A stretch of 64,000 nucleotides of DNA from Burkholderiales bacterium 70-64. GTDB lineage: Bacteria; Pseudomonadota; Gammaproteobacteria; Burkholderiales; Burkholderiaceae_E. The notes under the pieces are model-generated. The model saw only the letters and a program-made list of their open reading frames with translations, was not told the DNA's origin and did not search any database. Each line of letters opens with the position of its first letter. Within the stretch, counting starts at the first letter, position 1. The DNA is taken from assembly GCA_001898645.1 (NCBI GenBank), contig MKUQ01000012.1:1-64000 (forward strand). Direction: 5' to 3'. Position numbers and translations under genes: made by a program. Shown piece after piece: positions 29,084 through 36,678 of this stretch.

Positions 29084-29754
29084 TTCCGCCTGACTTCCAG
29101 CCGTGCCAGCAGCGCCTCGCGCAGCTCGGCCACCGAGTCGACCAGCACGAGCGACGGTTCGGCCTCGAGCTCCTCGCGCGGATGCGCGCCGTAGGTGACG
29201 GCGATCGCGCGGGCGCCGGCCGCGCGCGCCATGCCCAGGTCGTGCGTGGTGTCGCCGACCATCAGGGCTTCGGCCGGATCCAGGCCGAGCTCGTCGCAGA
29301 TGTCGCGCAGCATCCACGGATCGGGCTTGGGCGCACCCTCGTCGGCGCAGCGCGTGGTGAGGAAGCGCCCGGCCCAGCCCATCTGCACGAGCGCACGGTC
29401 GAGCCCGGCGCGCGACTTGCCGGTGGCCACCGCGAGCCAGGCGCCGCTGTCGATCAGCTCGGTGAGCAGCTCCGGCACCCCTTCGAAAGGTACGAGGTGG
29501 GCATCGCGGCGCAGGTAGTGGTAGCGATAGCGCTCGACGTAGGCCGGCACCTGCTCGCGCGCGATGGCCGGCACCGCGAAGTGGATGGCCTCCAGCAGCC
29601 CGAGGCCGATGACGTGCGAGGCGCGCTCGCGCGTGGGCACCGGCAGCGCCAGGTCGGCCGCCGAGGCCTGGATGGCCTGCACGATCGCCGCGGTGGAATC
29701 GATGAGCGTGCCGTCCCAGTCGAAGACGATCAGACGAAAGCGCTCGCGGCTCAC
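29080..29754 (-). CDS. HAD-superfamily phosphatase (Gph-like)
   Basis: A 224-residue HAD hydrolase with nucleophile motif FDWDGTLIDS at the start, a helical cap, motif II VATGKSRAG, and motif III/IV GAPKPDPWML and MVGDTTHDLGMARAAG. It resembles phosphoglycolate phosphatase, but the substrate is not determined. It starts at GTG overlapping the rluC stop codon. Confidence 0.9.
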   Translation of the reverse strand: MSRERFRLIVFDWDGTLIDSTAAIVQAIQASAADLALPVPTRERASHVIGLGLLEAIHFAVPAIAREQVPAYVERYRYHYLRRDAHLVPFEGVPELLTELIDSGAWLAVATGKSRAGLDRALVQMGWAGRFLTTRCADEGAPKPDPWMLRDICDELGLDPAEALMVGDTTHDLGMARAAGARAIAVTYGAHPREELEAEPSLVLVDSVAELREALLARLEVRRK

Positions 29755-30797
29755 GGCTGCCGCTCCGCGGCCTGCATCAGCGCCTCGAACTCCGCCGGCA
29801 TGGGCGCCTCGATGCACAGCCGCCGGCCGTCCTCGGGATGGTCGAAGGCGATCGAATGCGCATGCAGGTACATGCGGCGCCAGCCGCGCCGCGCCATCTC
29901 GCGGTTGAGCTCGAAGTTGCCGTATTTAGGGTCGCCGACGATCGGAAAGCCCGCATGGGCGAGGTGCACCCGGATCTGGTGGGTGCGTCCGGTCTCGGGC
30001 ATGGCCTGCACCAGCGAGAACACGCCCAGCCCGGGCAGCTCGACGTGAGCCAGCCCGGTCACGCGCGTGAGCGCCTCCTGGCCGCCCGCCTGCACCGACA
30101 CGCGCCGGTCGCCGTCGGGCGCGGCATGGCGCGCCAGCGGCCAGGCGAGCGCGCGGGTGCGCAGCGGCCAGCGCCCGGCGACGACGGCGAGATAGCGCTT
30201 GTCGGTGTCGCGCCGGCGCAGCTGCGCGTGCATCGCGACCAGCGCGGCGCGCTTCCTGGCCACCAGCAGCACGCCGGAGGTCTCGCGATCGAGCCGGTGC
30301 ACCAGCTCGAGGAAGCGCGCCTGCGCGCGGGCCGCCCGCAGCCGCTCGATCACCCCGCTGGAGACGCCGCTGCCGCCGTGCACGGCCACCGACGCCGGCT
30401 TGTCGATCGCCAGCAGCTGCTCGTCTTCGTACAGCACCGGCAACCGGGCGGCGAGCCTGGCGCGGTCGCGGCGCACCGCCTCGCCGCCCGCCGCTCGCGC
30501 GGCGGCGTCATGCGGCGTCGCACCCTGGGCGGCCGGCTCGCGCAGCGGCGGCAGCCGGATCGTATCGCCTGCCTGCAGCCGGTAGTCCACCGCCCGGCGC
30601 CGCCCGTTCACGCGCAGCTGGCCGCTGCGGATGAGCCGGTACAGGTGGCTGCGGGGGACGTCGCGGTACAGGCGGGCGAGGAAGTTGTCCAGCCGCTGGC
30701 CGGCGTCGTCGGGGTCGAGCCGGAGCGTGCGCACCGCCCCCTGCCCCCCGTCCGCCTCGGCCGGGGCGGGTCGGAATTTTGTCGCCGTGCTGCTCAC
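29751..30797 (-). CDS. rluC: 23S rRNA pseudouridine synthase, RluC-like
   Basis: A 348-residue enzyme beginning at a GTG. An S4 domain (LDNFLARLYRDVPRSHLYRLIRSGQLRVNGRR) is followed by the catalytic domain with the Asp in LVHRLDRETSGVLLVARKR and the GRTHQIRVHLAHAGFPIVGDPKYG motif. RluC modifies U955, U2504 and U2580 of 23S rRNA in E. coli. As in E. coli, rluC diverges from rne, with about 490 bp between them, which supports the RluC assignment over RluD. Confidence 0.9.
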   Translation of the reverse strand: MSSTATKFRPAPAEADGGQGAVRTLRLDPDDAGQRLDNFLARLYRDVPRSHLYRLIRSGQLRVNGRRRAVDYRLQAGDTIRLPPLREPAAQGATPHDAAARAAGGEAVRRDRARLAARLPVLYEDEQLLAIDKPASVAVHGGSGVSSGVIERLRAARAQARFLELVHRLDRETSGVLLVARKRAALVAMHAQLRRRDTDKRYLAVVAGRWPLRTRALAWPLARHAAPDGDRRVSVQAGGQEALTRVTGLAHVELPGLGVFSLVQAMPETGRTHQIRVHLAHAGFPIVGDPKYGNFELNREMARRGWRRMYLHAHSIAFDHPEDGRRLCIEAPMPAEFEALMQAAERQP

Positions 30798-30808
30798 GTT
30801 GCTATACT
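30779..30808 (+). promoter_or_regulatory. Candidate sigma-70 promoter for rne
   Basis: TTGTCG (30779-30784) and TATACT (30803-30808) are separated by 18 bp, a good match to the housekeeping consensus. The promoter overlaps the rluC start region on the other strand and would give an rne transcript with about 470 nt of leader. Confidence 0.6.
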
Positions 30809-30814
30809 TCGGGA

Positions 30815-31287
30815 GTCGAGTGCGATCCTGGCCCGAACGGAGCGGCTGCCCTTGCCGGGCGGCCACCCTGAACCCGGGGAGGTCCCGGCGGCCCGCGTCG
30901 GATCCATGTGTCCGCGAGCCGGATGCCGGAATCCCGCGTCGCGAGAATCGATTGTACCGACAGGAAGAACACACCAACCGCGGCTGCCGGCCTCCTTGCG
31001 GATTCGGCAGCGCGGGACGATGCGGAATTTTCCGGGAAGAATGCAAACCGGCCACCCCCAGGGAAGGCCGTTCGAGCCACTGCGGTTCCTGAACCCCATG
31101 CCTGCGTACCCCGCTGTCGACGCCCATCGGCCCTGTCCGAGGCGTATGCGCGCACGCTCGCCGGTTCCGGAGCGGCGCGTCTAGCGCCGCGCCCTGTCGT
31201 CGCTTCGCGCTCTTCCCGCTTCCGTTCGCATCGCCCCGCTGGCCGAGGCGCGCCGCCACGCCGTGAGCGCGCAACGGAGTCCCTTGC
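30815..31287 (+). other. Long rne 5' leader, no gene seen
   Basis: About 470 nt between the predicted promoter and the rne start. I see no convincing protein-coding frame on either strand. RNase E is known to control its own mRNA through the 5' UTR in E. coli, so a similar role is plausible, but no E. coli-like hairpin is recognisable by eye. Confidence 0.45.
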
Positions 31288-34200
31288 ATGAAGCGAATGC
31301 TGTTCAACGCCACGCACGCCGAAGAGCTGCGCGTGGCCATCGTCGATGGCCAGAAGCTGATCGACATCGACATCGAATCGGCGGGACGCGAATCCCGCAA
31401 GAGCAACATCTACAAAGGGGTGATCACCCGCGTCGAGCCCAGCCTCGAAGCCTGCTTCGTCAACTACGGCGAGGAACGCCACGGCTTCCTGCCGTTCAAG
31501 GAGATCTCGAAGGCGTTCTTCAGGCAGGGCGTCGAAGCCTCGAAGGCACGCATCCAGGACGCGATCGCCGAAGGCCAGGAGGTCATCGTCCAGGTCGACA
31601 AGGAGGAACGCGGCAACAAGGGCGCCGCGCTCACCACCTATATCTCGCTGGCCGGGCGCTACCTGGTGCTGATGCCGAACAACCCGCGCGGCGGCGGCGT
31701 GTCGCGCCGCGTAGAGGGCGAAGACCGCCAGGAGCTGCGCGAAACCATGGACAAGCTCGAGTACCCCTCGGGCATGAGCCTGATCGCGCGCACCGCCGGC
31801 ATCGGACGCGCCGCCGAGGAGCTGCAGTGGGACCTGAACTACCTGCTGCAGCTGTGGAAGGCGATCGAGGCGGCCGCCGGCTCGGCGCCCGGCCCGTTCC
31901 TCATCTACCAGGAATCGAGCCTGGTGATCCGCGCCATTCGCGACTATTTCACCGCAGATGTCGGCGAGATCCTGATCGATACCGACGACATCTATGAGCA
32001 GGCGCGCCAGTTCATGGCGCACGTGATGCCCGACACGGTCGACCGGGTCAAGCGCTATCGCGACGACACGCCGCTGTTCTCGCGCTTCCAGATCGAGCAC
32101 CAGATCGAGACCGCGTACTCGCGCATCGTGCCGCTGCCCTCGGGCGGGGCGGTGGTCATCGACCACACCGAGGCGCTGGTGGCGATCGACGTGAACTCGG
32201 CGCGCGCCACCAAGGGCTCCGACATCGAGGAGACGGCGCTGCGCACCAACCTGGAGGCGGCCGACGAGGCCGCGCGCCAGATGCGCCTGCGCGATCTGGG
32301 CGGGCTGATCGTGATCGACTTCATCGACATGGAGAACGCCCGCAACCAGCGCGAAGTGGAGCAGCGGCTCAAGGACGCGCTGCATTACGACCGCGCGCGC
32401 GTGCAGACCGGCAAGATCTCGCGCTTCGGCCTGATGGAGCTGTCGCGCCAGCGGCTGCGCCCGGCGCTCAACGAGGGCACCCACATCACCTGCCCGCGCT
32501 GCAACGGCACCGGCGTCATCCGCGACACCGAATCGTCGGCCCTGCACGTGCTGCGGGTGATCCAGGAAGAGGCGATGAAGGAGAACACCGCGGCGGTCTA
32601 CGCCCAGGTGCCGGTCGACGTCGCGACCTACCTCCTGAACGAGAAGCGCAGCGAGCTGAACAAGCTCGAGGCGAGGCTGCGGGTCGAGATCGTGCTGATC
32701 CCCAACAAGTACCTCGAGACCCCGCACTACAAGGCCGAGCGGCTGCGTCACGACGACGAGCGCCTGCTCAGCTATCGCGCCACCCACACGATGGTCGAGG
32801 AGCCCGCAGAGGACAACTCCTATCTCGAAGCCAAGCTCGAGGCCGCCAAGCCGCGCCAGGAAGCGCTGGTGCGCGGCATCACTCCCGATCAGCCGCCGCC
32901 GGTGCCGGTCGCACCAACCGCGCCGGCAGCGCCGGCTGCCGTGCCCGAGGCGACGCGCGTTCCGGCGATGGCAGCCGCGGCGAACGGGCACGAAGGATGG
33001 CTGGGGCGCATCCTGGGATGGCTGCGCGGCAGCCCGGCCAACGAGGCGAGCGCCACGCCGCCGGCCGTGCCGGCGGCGCGCGAGACGCCTGCCCGGCCGG
33101 CGCGCGGCCCCCACGAGGGTCGTGAGCGCAGCGGGCGTGAGCCGCGCGAGGGCCGCCACGGTCAGGAATCGCGCGGCGGGCGTGGCGAGCGGCGCGGCGA
33201 GAACGGCGAAGGCGGGGAAGCCCGCGCCGGACGCGACGGCCGGGATGGCCGGCGCGAACGCGGCCAGGAGCGGCGCGAATCACGTGACGGCCAGGGCCGC
33301 GACCGCCGCGCCGAGCGCGATGCGCAGGCGCGCGACGGCCAGCGCGAAGGTGCGCGCGAGGAGCTGCGCGAAGGATCGCGCGGCGCGGCGCGCGAGGACG
33401 CCGGACGGGGCGAGCGTGGTGAACGCGGTCCGCGCGAGGATCGGCGCGGCGGGCGCAGCCGCACGCGCGGCGGTCGCGGCGGCGACGAAGCGCCGGTCGC
33501 GGGCGAGCGCGAAGCGCCGGTGACGCAGGCGGCGACGGCTCCCGACGGCGGCGATGCCGGCGTGCCCGCCCCGCGTGCGGGCGCGTCCGCCGAGGCCATC
33601 ACGATCGTCGCGGCCGCACCGGGAGTGGCCGGCGGCGCGGCATCGTCCGCTGCCGTGAACGGCGCCGCCGCGCACGAGGGCGAGGATCACCGGCCCGGCG
33701 CCGACGCGGCCGAGGGCGAGGAGGCGCGCCGCGGGCGCAGCCGCCGTCGCCGCGGCCGCCGCGGCGGGGAGCGCGAAGGCCACGGCGCGGCCGAGCGAGA
33801 GGCAGCGCAGGTTGCCGACTCGGCACAGGGAGCGGACGAGTCGGCGCGAGAAGCAGCCGATTCGGCACGAGAGGCAGCCGACTCGGCGACGAGCGGTCCG
33901 GCCCGGGAGACCCGCTCGGCAGCCGCCGGCGAACCCGGCGCTGGCCCGCAGCGTGCCGAAGAAGCGGCGGTAGCCGAGCAGGAGGCCCCCGCCGGCACAG
34001 CGGCTCCCACGGCTCAGGTCACCCCTGCCGTCCAGGCGGTCCCTGCCGCCCAGGCTGCACCTGCGGCTCAGGCGGCTTCCGCGGACCAGACAGCTCCCGT
34101 CGCTGCAGCCGCCCAGGCGACGCTCCCGTTCGCCGTCTCGACCGTCCCCACCGGGGCGGTGCACGAGACGGCTGCCGGGGCTGCCGCGGCGGACGAGCTT

Positions 34201-34485
34201 GCCGCCGAGCCCGTGACGACGCCGGTCGCCGGAGCAGCCGCGCAGGCGTCGACGGCAGCGCAGCAGGCCGTACCGGCACCGATCGCTCCCGCACCGGTGC
34301 CCAAGGCCGATCTCGAAGCGATCATTGCGGGCGCGGGCCTGCAATGGGTCGAGACTTCGGCTTCCGCAGTGCCGGAGGAAGCGCCTGCCGAGGTGCCCGC
34401 GCCACGTGTGCCGCGGGTTCGGCGTCCGCGCAGCGCACCGTCGGGCGAACCGCTGCAGCAGGTCGAGACGCGCCACGACGGCTGA
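31288..34485 (+). CDS. rne: Ribonuclease E
   Basis: A 1065-residue endoribonuclease that organises mRNA decay and rRNA/tRNA processing. The catalytic half is well conserved: S1 domain (about residues 37-119), active-site acidic residues D301 ([11 protein letters not shown]) and D344 ([11 protein letters not shown]), and the zinc-link TCPRCNGTG with cysteines at 402 and 405. From about residue 515 the protein is disordered: a long Arg/Gly/Glu-rich stretch (about 590-745) likely binds RNA, followed by Ala/Pro/Gln repeats (AREAADSA repeated; [11 protein letters not shown]) and a short conserved-looking end. Its TGA stop is the first three bases of a 123-bp palindrome. Confidence 0.96.
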   Translation: MKRMLFNATHAEELRVAIVDGQKLIDIDIESAGRESRKSNIYKGVITRVEPSLEACFVNYGEERHGFLPFKEISKAFFRQGVEASKARIQDAIAEGQEVIVQVDKEERGNKGAALTTYISLAGRYLVLMPNNPRGGGVSRRVEGEDRQELRETMDKLEYPSGMSLIARTAGIGRAAEELQWDLNYLLQLWKAIEAAAGSAPGPFLIYQESSLVIRAIRDYFTADVGEILIDTDDIYEQARQFMAHVMPDTVDRVKRYRDDTPLFSRFQIEHQIETAYSRIVPLPSGGAVVIDHTEALVAIDVNSARATKGSDIEETALRTNLEAADEAARQMRLRDLGGLIVIDFIDMENARNQREVEQRLKDALHYDRARVQTGKISRFGLMELSRQRLRPALNEGTHITCPRCNGTGVIRDTESSALHVLRVIQEEAMKENTAAVYAQVPVDVATYLLNEKRSELNKLEARLRVEIVLIPNKYLETPHYKAERLRHDDERLLSYRATHTMVEEPAEDNSYLEAKLEAAKPRQEALVRGITPDQPPPVPVAPTAPAAPAAVPEATRVPAMAAAANGHEGWLGRILGWLRGSPANEASATPPAVPAARETPARPARGPHEGRERSGREPREGRHGQESRGGRGERRGENGEGGEARAGRDGRDGRRERGQERRESRDGQGRDRRAERDAQARDGQREGAREELREGSRGAAREDAGRGERGERGPREDRRGGRSRTRGGRGGDEAPVAGEREAPVTQAATAPDGGDAGVPAPRAGASAEAITIVAAAPGVAGGAASSAAVNGAAAHEGEDHRPGADAAEGEEARRGRSRRRRGRRGGEREGHGAAEREAAQVADSAQGADESAREAADSAREAADSATSGPARETRSAAAGEPGAGPQRAEEAAVAEQEAPAGTAAPTAQVTPAVQAVPAAQAAPAAQAASADQTAPVAAAAQATLPFAVSTVPTGAVHETAAGAAAADELAAEPVTTPVAGAAAQASTAAQQAVPAPIAPAPVPKADLEAIIAGAGLQWVETSASAVPEEAPAEVPAPRVPRVRRPRSAPSGEPLQQVETRHDG

Positions 34486-34605
34486 ACGTGTGAAGGAACC
34501 GTAGCGAGCGGCCCGAGGTCGTGCCGAGGAGCGCAGCCGTACTAGGGTACGGCGAGCACCGCAGGCGCGAGATCGGGCCGCGCAGCAGGTTCCTTCACAC
34601 GTTCA
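34483..34605. repeat. 123-bp palindromic element, copy A, between rne and fdh gamma
   Basis: A perfect 18-bp inverted repeat (34483-34500 with 34588-34605) encloses a second stem GCGGCCCGA/TCGGGCCGC and a central hairpin CCGTAC-TAGG-GTACGG. The left arm starts with the rne TGA; the right arm starts, on the minus strand, with the formate dehydrogenase gamma TGA, so both stop codons are inside the repeat. Copy B at 48870-48992 has the same length and differs at about 13 positions. It could act as a terminator for both strands. Confidence 0.85.
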
Positions 34606-35670
34606 GGCGCGCGGCCGTGCGTCGCCCACCGCCGGGCCGGGGGCCGAGCGCTGCGCCGGAATCCGGCCCGCCTTGATGTCCTCGTACCAGTACTCGTGGT
34701 GCTCGCGGGCCCAGGTCTCGTCGACGTAGCCCTCTTTCATCGCATCGAGGGCGCCCTGCATGCCGATGGTGCCGATGTAGATGTGGCCCATGATCACCGC
34801 GATGAACAGCAGGGCGGCGGTCACGTGGATCACCCATGCACCCTGCATCTGCACGCGCGTCTGCCCGTAGTTCGGGAAGTCGAGGATGAAGCCGGTGACC
34901 GTGGCGATGACGCCGAGCAACACCAGCGCGCCCCAGAACACCAGCTTCTCGCCGCCGTTGAAGCGGTGGCTCGGCACCTCCGCACCCCGGCGCGACAGCA
35001 TCCCCCCTGCCTTGGCGAGCCAGCGCAGATCGTAGGCGCGCGGCAGGTTGTCCTTCACGAAGATCAGGAACATCGCGATGGTGGTCGCCGCGAACAGCGG
35101 ACCGACGAAGTTGTGCGTGGTCTTCGACACGATGGCGAGGATCGAGAACAGCGTATAGCCGAACAGCGGCAGCAGCATGTACTTGCCGAACAGCATCACG
35201 ATGCCGGTGAGCGCCAGCACCACGAAGCACGCCGCGTTCAGCCAATGCGTGGCGCGCTCGACGAGCGTGAAGCGCTCGATCAGCCGGCCGGTGGGCGCTC
35301 CCTTGAGGCGGATCTCGCCCCGGAACAGGTAGAACGCGGCGATGGCGAGCAGCACCGCCACCAGCCACCAGCCGCCGTACATCGTCACCGGCCCGTTGCG
35401 CAGCAGCCGCCAGTCCTGGCCGGCCGAATTGATGAGATTGCCTCCTTCGTGCTCCGGCAGGTTGGTCACGCCGAGCGAGGGCGAGTTCACCGCACGCCAC
35501 ACCGGCGCGTTGTTCAGCGGCTGCACGAGCTGGCGGGCGGCCTGGTCGTTGCGCGACGCGCTCAGATCGACCGGGGGCGCTTGCGTCGCGGGCGCACCCT
35601 GGGGTTGCGCCGTGGCGACCGACGCCCACAGCCCGAGGAGCAGCGCCAGCGTCTGCATGGCGCGTTTCAT
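34603..35670 (-). CDS. Formate dehydrogenase gamma subunit (cytochrome b556)
   Basis: A 355-residue membrane subunit that passes electrons from formate dehydrogenase to quinone through heme b. It has an N-terminal signal peptide (about 1-22, ending VATAQ), a periplasmic stretch of about 80 residues, one transmembrane helix at about 100-120, then a four-helix FdnI-like core (LVERATHWLNAACFVVLALTG; SKTTHNFVGPLFAATTIAMFLIF; VFWGALVLLGVIATVTGFI; VTAALLFIAVIMGHIYIG) with histidines placed for heme ligation. It follows the small lipoprotein gene with a one-base overlap. Confidence 0.9.
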   Translation of the reverse strand: MKRAMQTLALLLGLWASVATAQPQGAPATQAPPVDLSASRNDQAARQLVQPLNNAPVWRAVNSPSLGVTNLPEHEGGNLINSAGQDWRLLRNGPVTMYGGWWLVAVLLAIAAFYLFRGEIRLKGAPTGRLIERFTLVERATHWLNAACFVVLALTGIVMLFGKYMLLPLFGYTLFSILAIVSKTTHNFVGPLFAATTIAMFLIFVKDNLPRAYDLRWLAKAGGMLSRRGAEVPSHRFNGGEKLVFWGALVLLGVIATVTGFILDFPNYGQTRVQMQGAWVIHVTAALLFIAVIMGHIYIGTIGMQGALDAMKEGYVDETWAREHHEYWYEDIKAGRIPAQRSAPGPAVGDARPRA

Positions 35671-35924
35671 CACTGGCCTCCGATGCGGATGTACTCGTTC
35701 TGGGCCTGCTGGCGCAGCTTCAGGGAGTCCTCCCAGCTCTTGACGTCGCCGCGCTTGTACGGAGTCTGGAAGGTGAGCGGATCGCCCTCCCAGGGCCGGG
35801 TGTCGCGCGTGACGGTGGTTCCGCGCCCCGTCTCCCCGAGCGCCTGCGGCTTCTCGCTGCAGGCCGATGCGCCGAGTCCGAGCGCCGCCGCGGCGAGCGC
35901 GATGCCGACGATGCGATGCTTCAT
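35670..35924 (-). CDS. Small lipoprotein of the formate dehydrogenase operon (hypothetical)
   Basis: An 84-residue protein with a hydrophobic leader ending in a lipobox-like GASACSEKP, so the mature protein would start at Cys22 and be lipid-anchored in the periplasm. The mature part is short and polar (RPWEGDPLTFQTPYKRGDVKSWEDSLKLRQQ). It lies between the beta and gamma subunit genes, with 3 bp and one base to its neighbours, so a role in assembly or anchoring of the enzyme is likely, though unproved. Confidence 0.75.
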   Translation of the reverse strand: MKHRIVGIALAAAALGLGASACSEKPQALGETGRGTTVTRDTRPWEGDPLTFQTPYKRGDVKSWEDSLKLRQQAQNEYIRIGGQ

Positions 35925-35927
35925 GGC

Positions 35928-36638
35928 TCAGCTCCTCTCCTGGCCTGCCGAGGCCTGTCCGCCGCCGCCCGGGCTTCCCGGCCCGCCCCGGCCTGCCTGC
36001 CCACCCTGGCCCGTCTGTCCGCCCTGCGCTCCCGGAGGCCCGCCGCGGCGCGGCCCCACTCCATACGCCGTGCCCCAGCCCCAGAGCTCGGTGCCCTTGC
36101 CGCGCGCCATCACCCGCTGGCGGTAGATCTCGGAGAGCATCTCGCCGTCGCCGGCGAGCAGCGCCTTGGTCGAGCACATCTCGGCGCACACCGGCAGCTT
36201 GCCTTCGGCCAGCCGGTTGCGCCCGTACTTGGCGAACTCCTCGGGCGAGCCGTCCTTCTCGGGGCCGCCGGCGCAGAAGGTGCACTTGTCCATCTTGCCG
36301 CGCATGCCGAAGGCGCCCGCCTGCGGGAACTGCGGCGCCCCGAACGGACAGGCGTAGAAGCAGTAGCCGCAGCCGATGCACAGGTCCTTGTCGTGCAGCA
36401 CCACGCCCTCTTCGGTGCGGTAGAAGCAGTCGACCGGGCACACCGCCATGCACGGCGCATCCGAGCAGTGCATGCACGCCACCGACACCGAGCGCTCGCC
36501 GGGCAGGCCGTCGTTGACGGTGACGACGCGACGCCGGTTGACTCCCCACGGGATCTCGTGCTCCTGCTTGCAGGCGGTGACGCAGCCGTTGCACTCGATG
36601 CAGCGCTCGGTGTCACAGATGAACTTCATGCGGGCCAT
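35928..36638 (-). CDS. Formate dehydrogenase beta subunit, FDH3 type
   Basis: A 236-residue ferredoxin subunit with four Cys clusters (CIECNGCVTACKQEH; CMHCSDAPCMAVCPVDC; CIGCGYCFYACPFGAP; CTFCAGGPEK...CAEMC) for four [4Fe-4S] centres that carry electrons from the catalytic subunit to the gamma subunit. It lacks the C-terminal transmembrane helix of E. coli FdnH. Instead it ends in about 35 residues dominated by Gly, Gln and Pro. A 40-bp gap separates it from the alpha subunit gene. Confidence 0.93.
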   Translation of the reverse strand: MARMKFICDTERCIECNGCVTACKQEHEIPWGVNRRRVVTVNDGLPGERSVSVACMHCSDAPCMAVCPVDCFYRTEEGVVLHDKDLCIGCGYCFYACPFGAPQFPQAGAFGMRGKMDKCTFCAGGPEKDGSPEEFAKYGRNRLAEGKLPVCAEMCSTKALLAGDGEMLSEIYRQRVMARGKGTELWGWGTAYGVGPRRGGPPGAQGGQTGQGGQAGRGGPGSPGGGGQASAGQERS

Positions 36639-36678
36639 GTGATTCCCCTTCGGTTCCGTTTGTCCGCGACGGCGGCGC

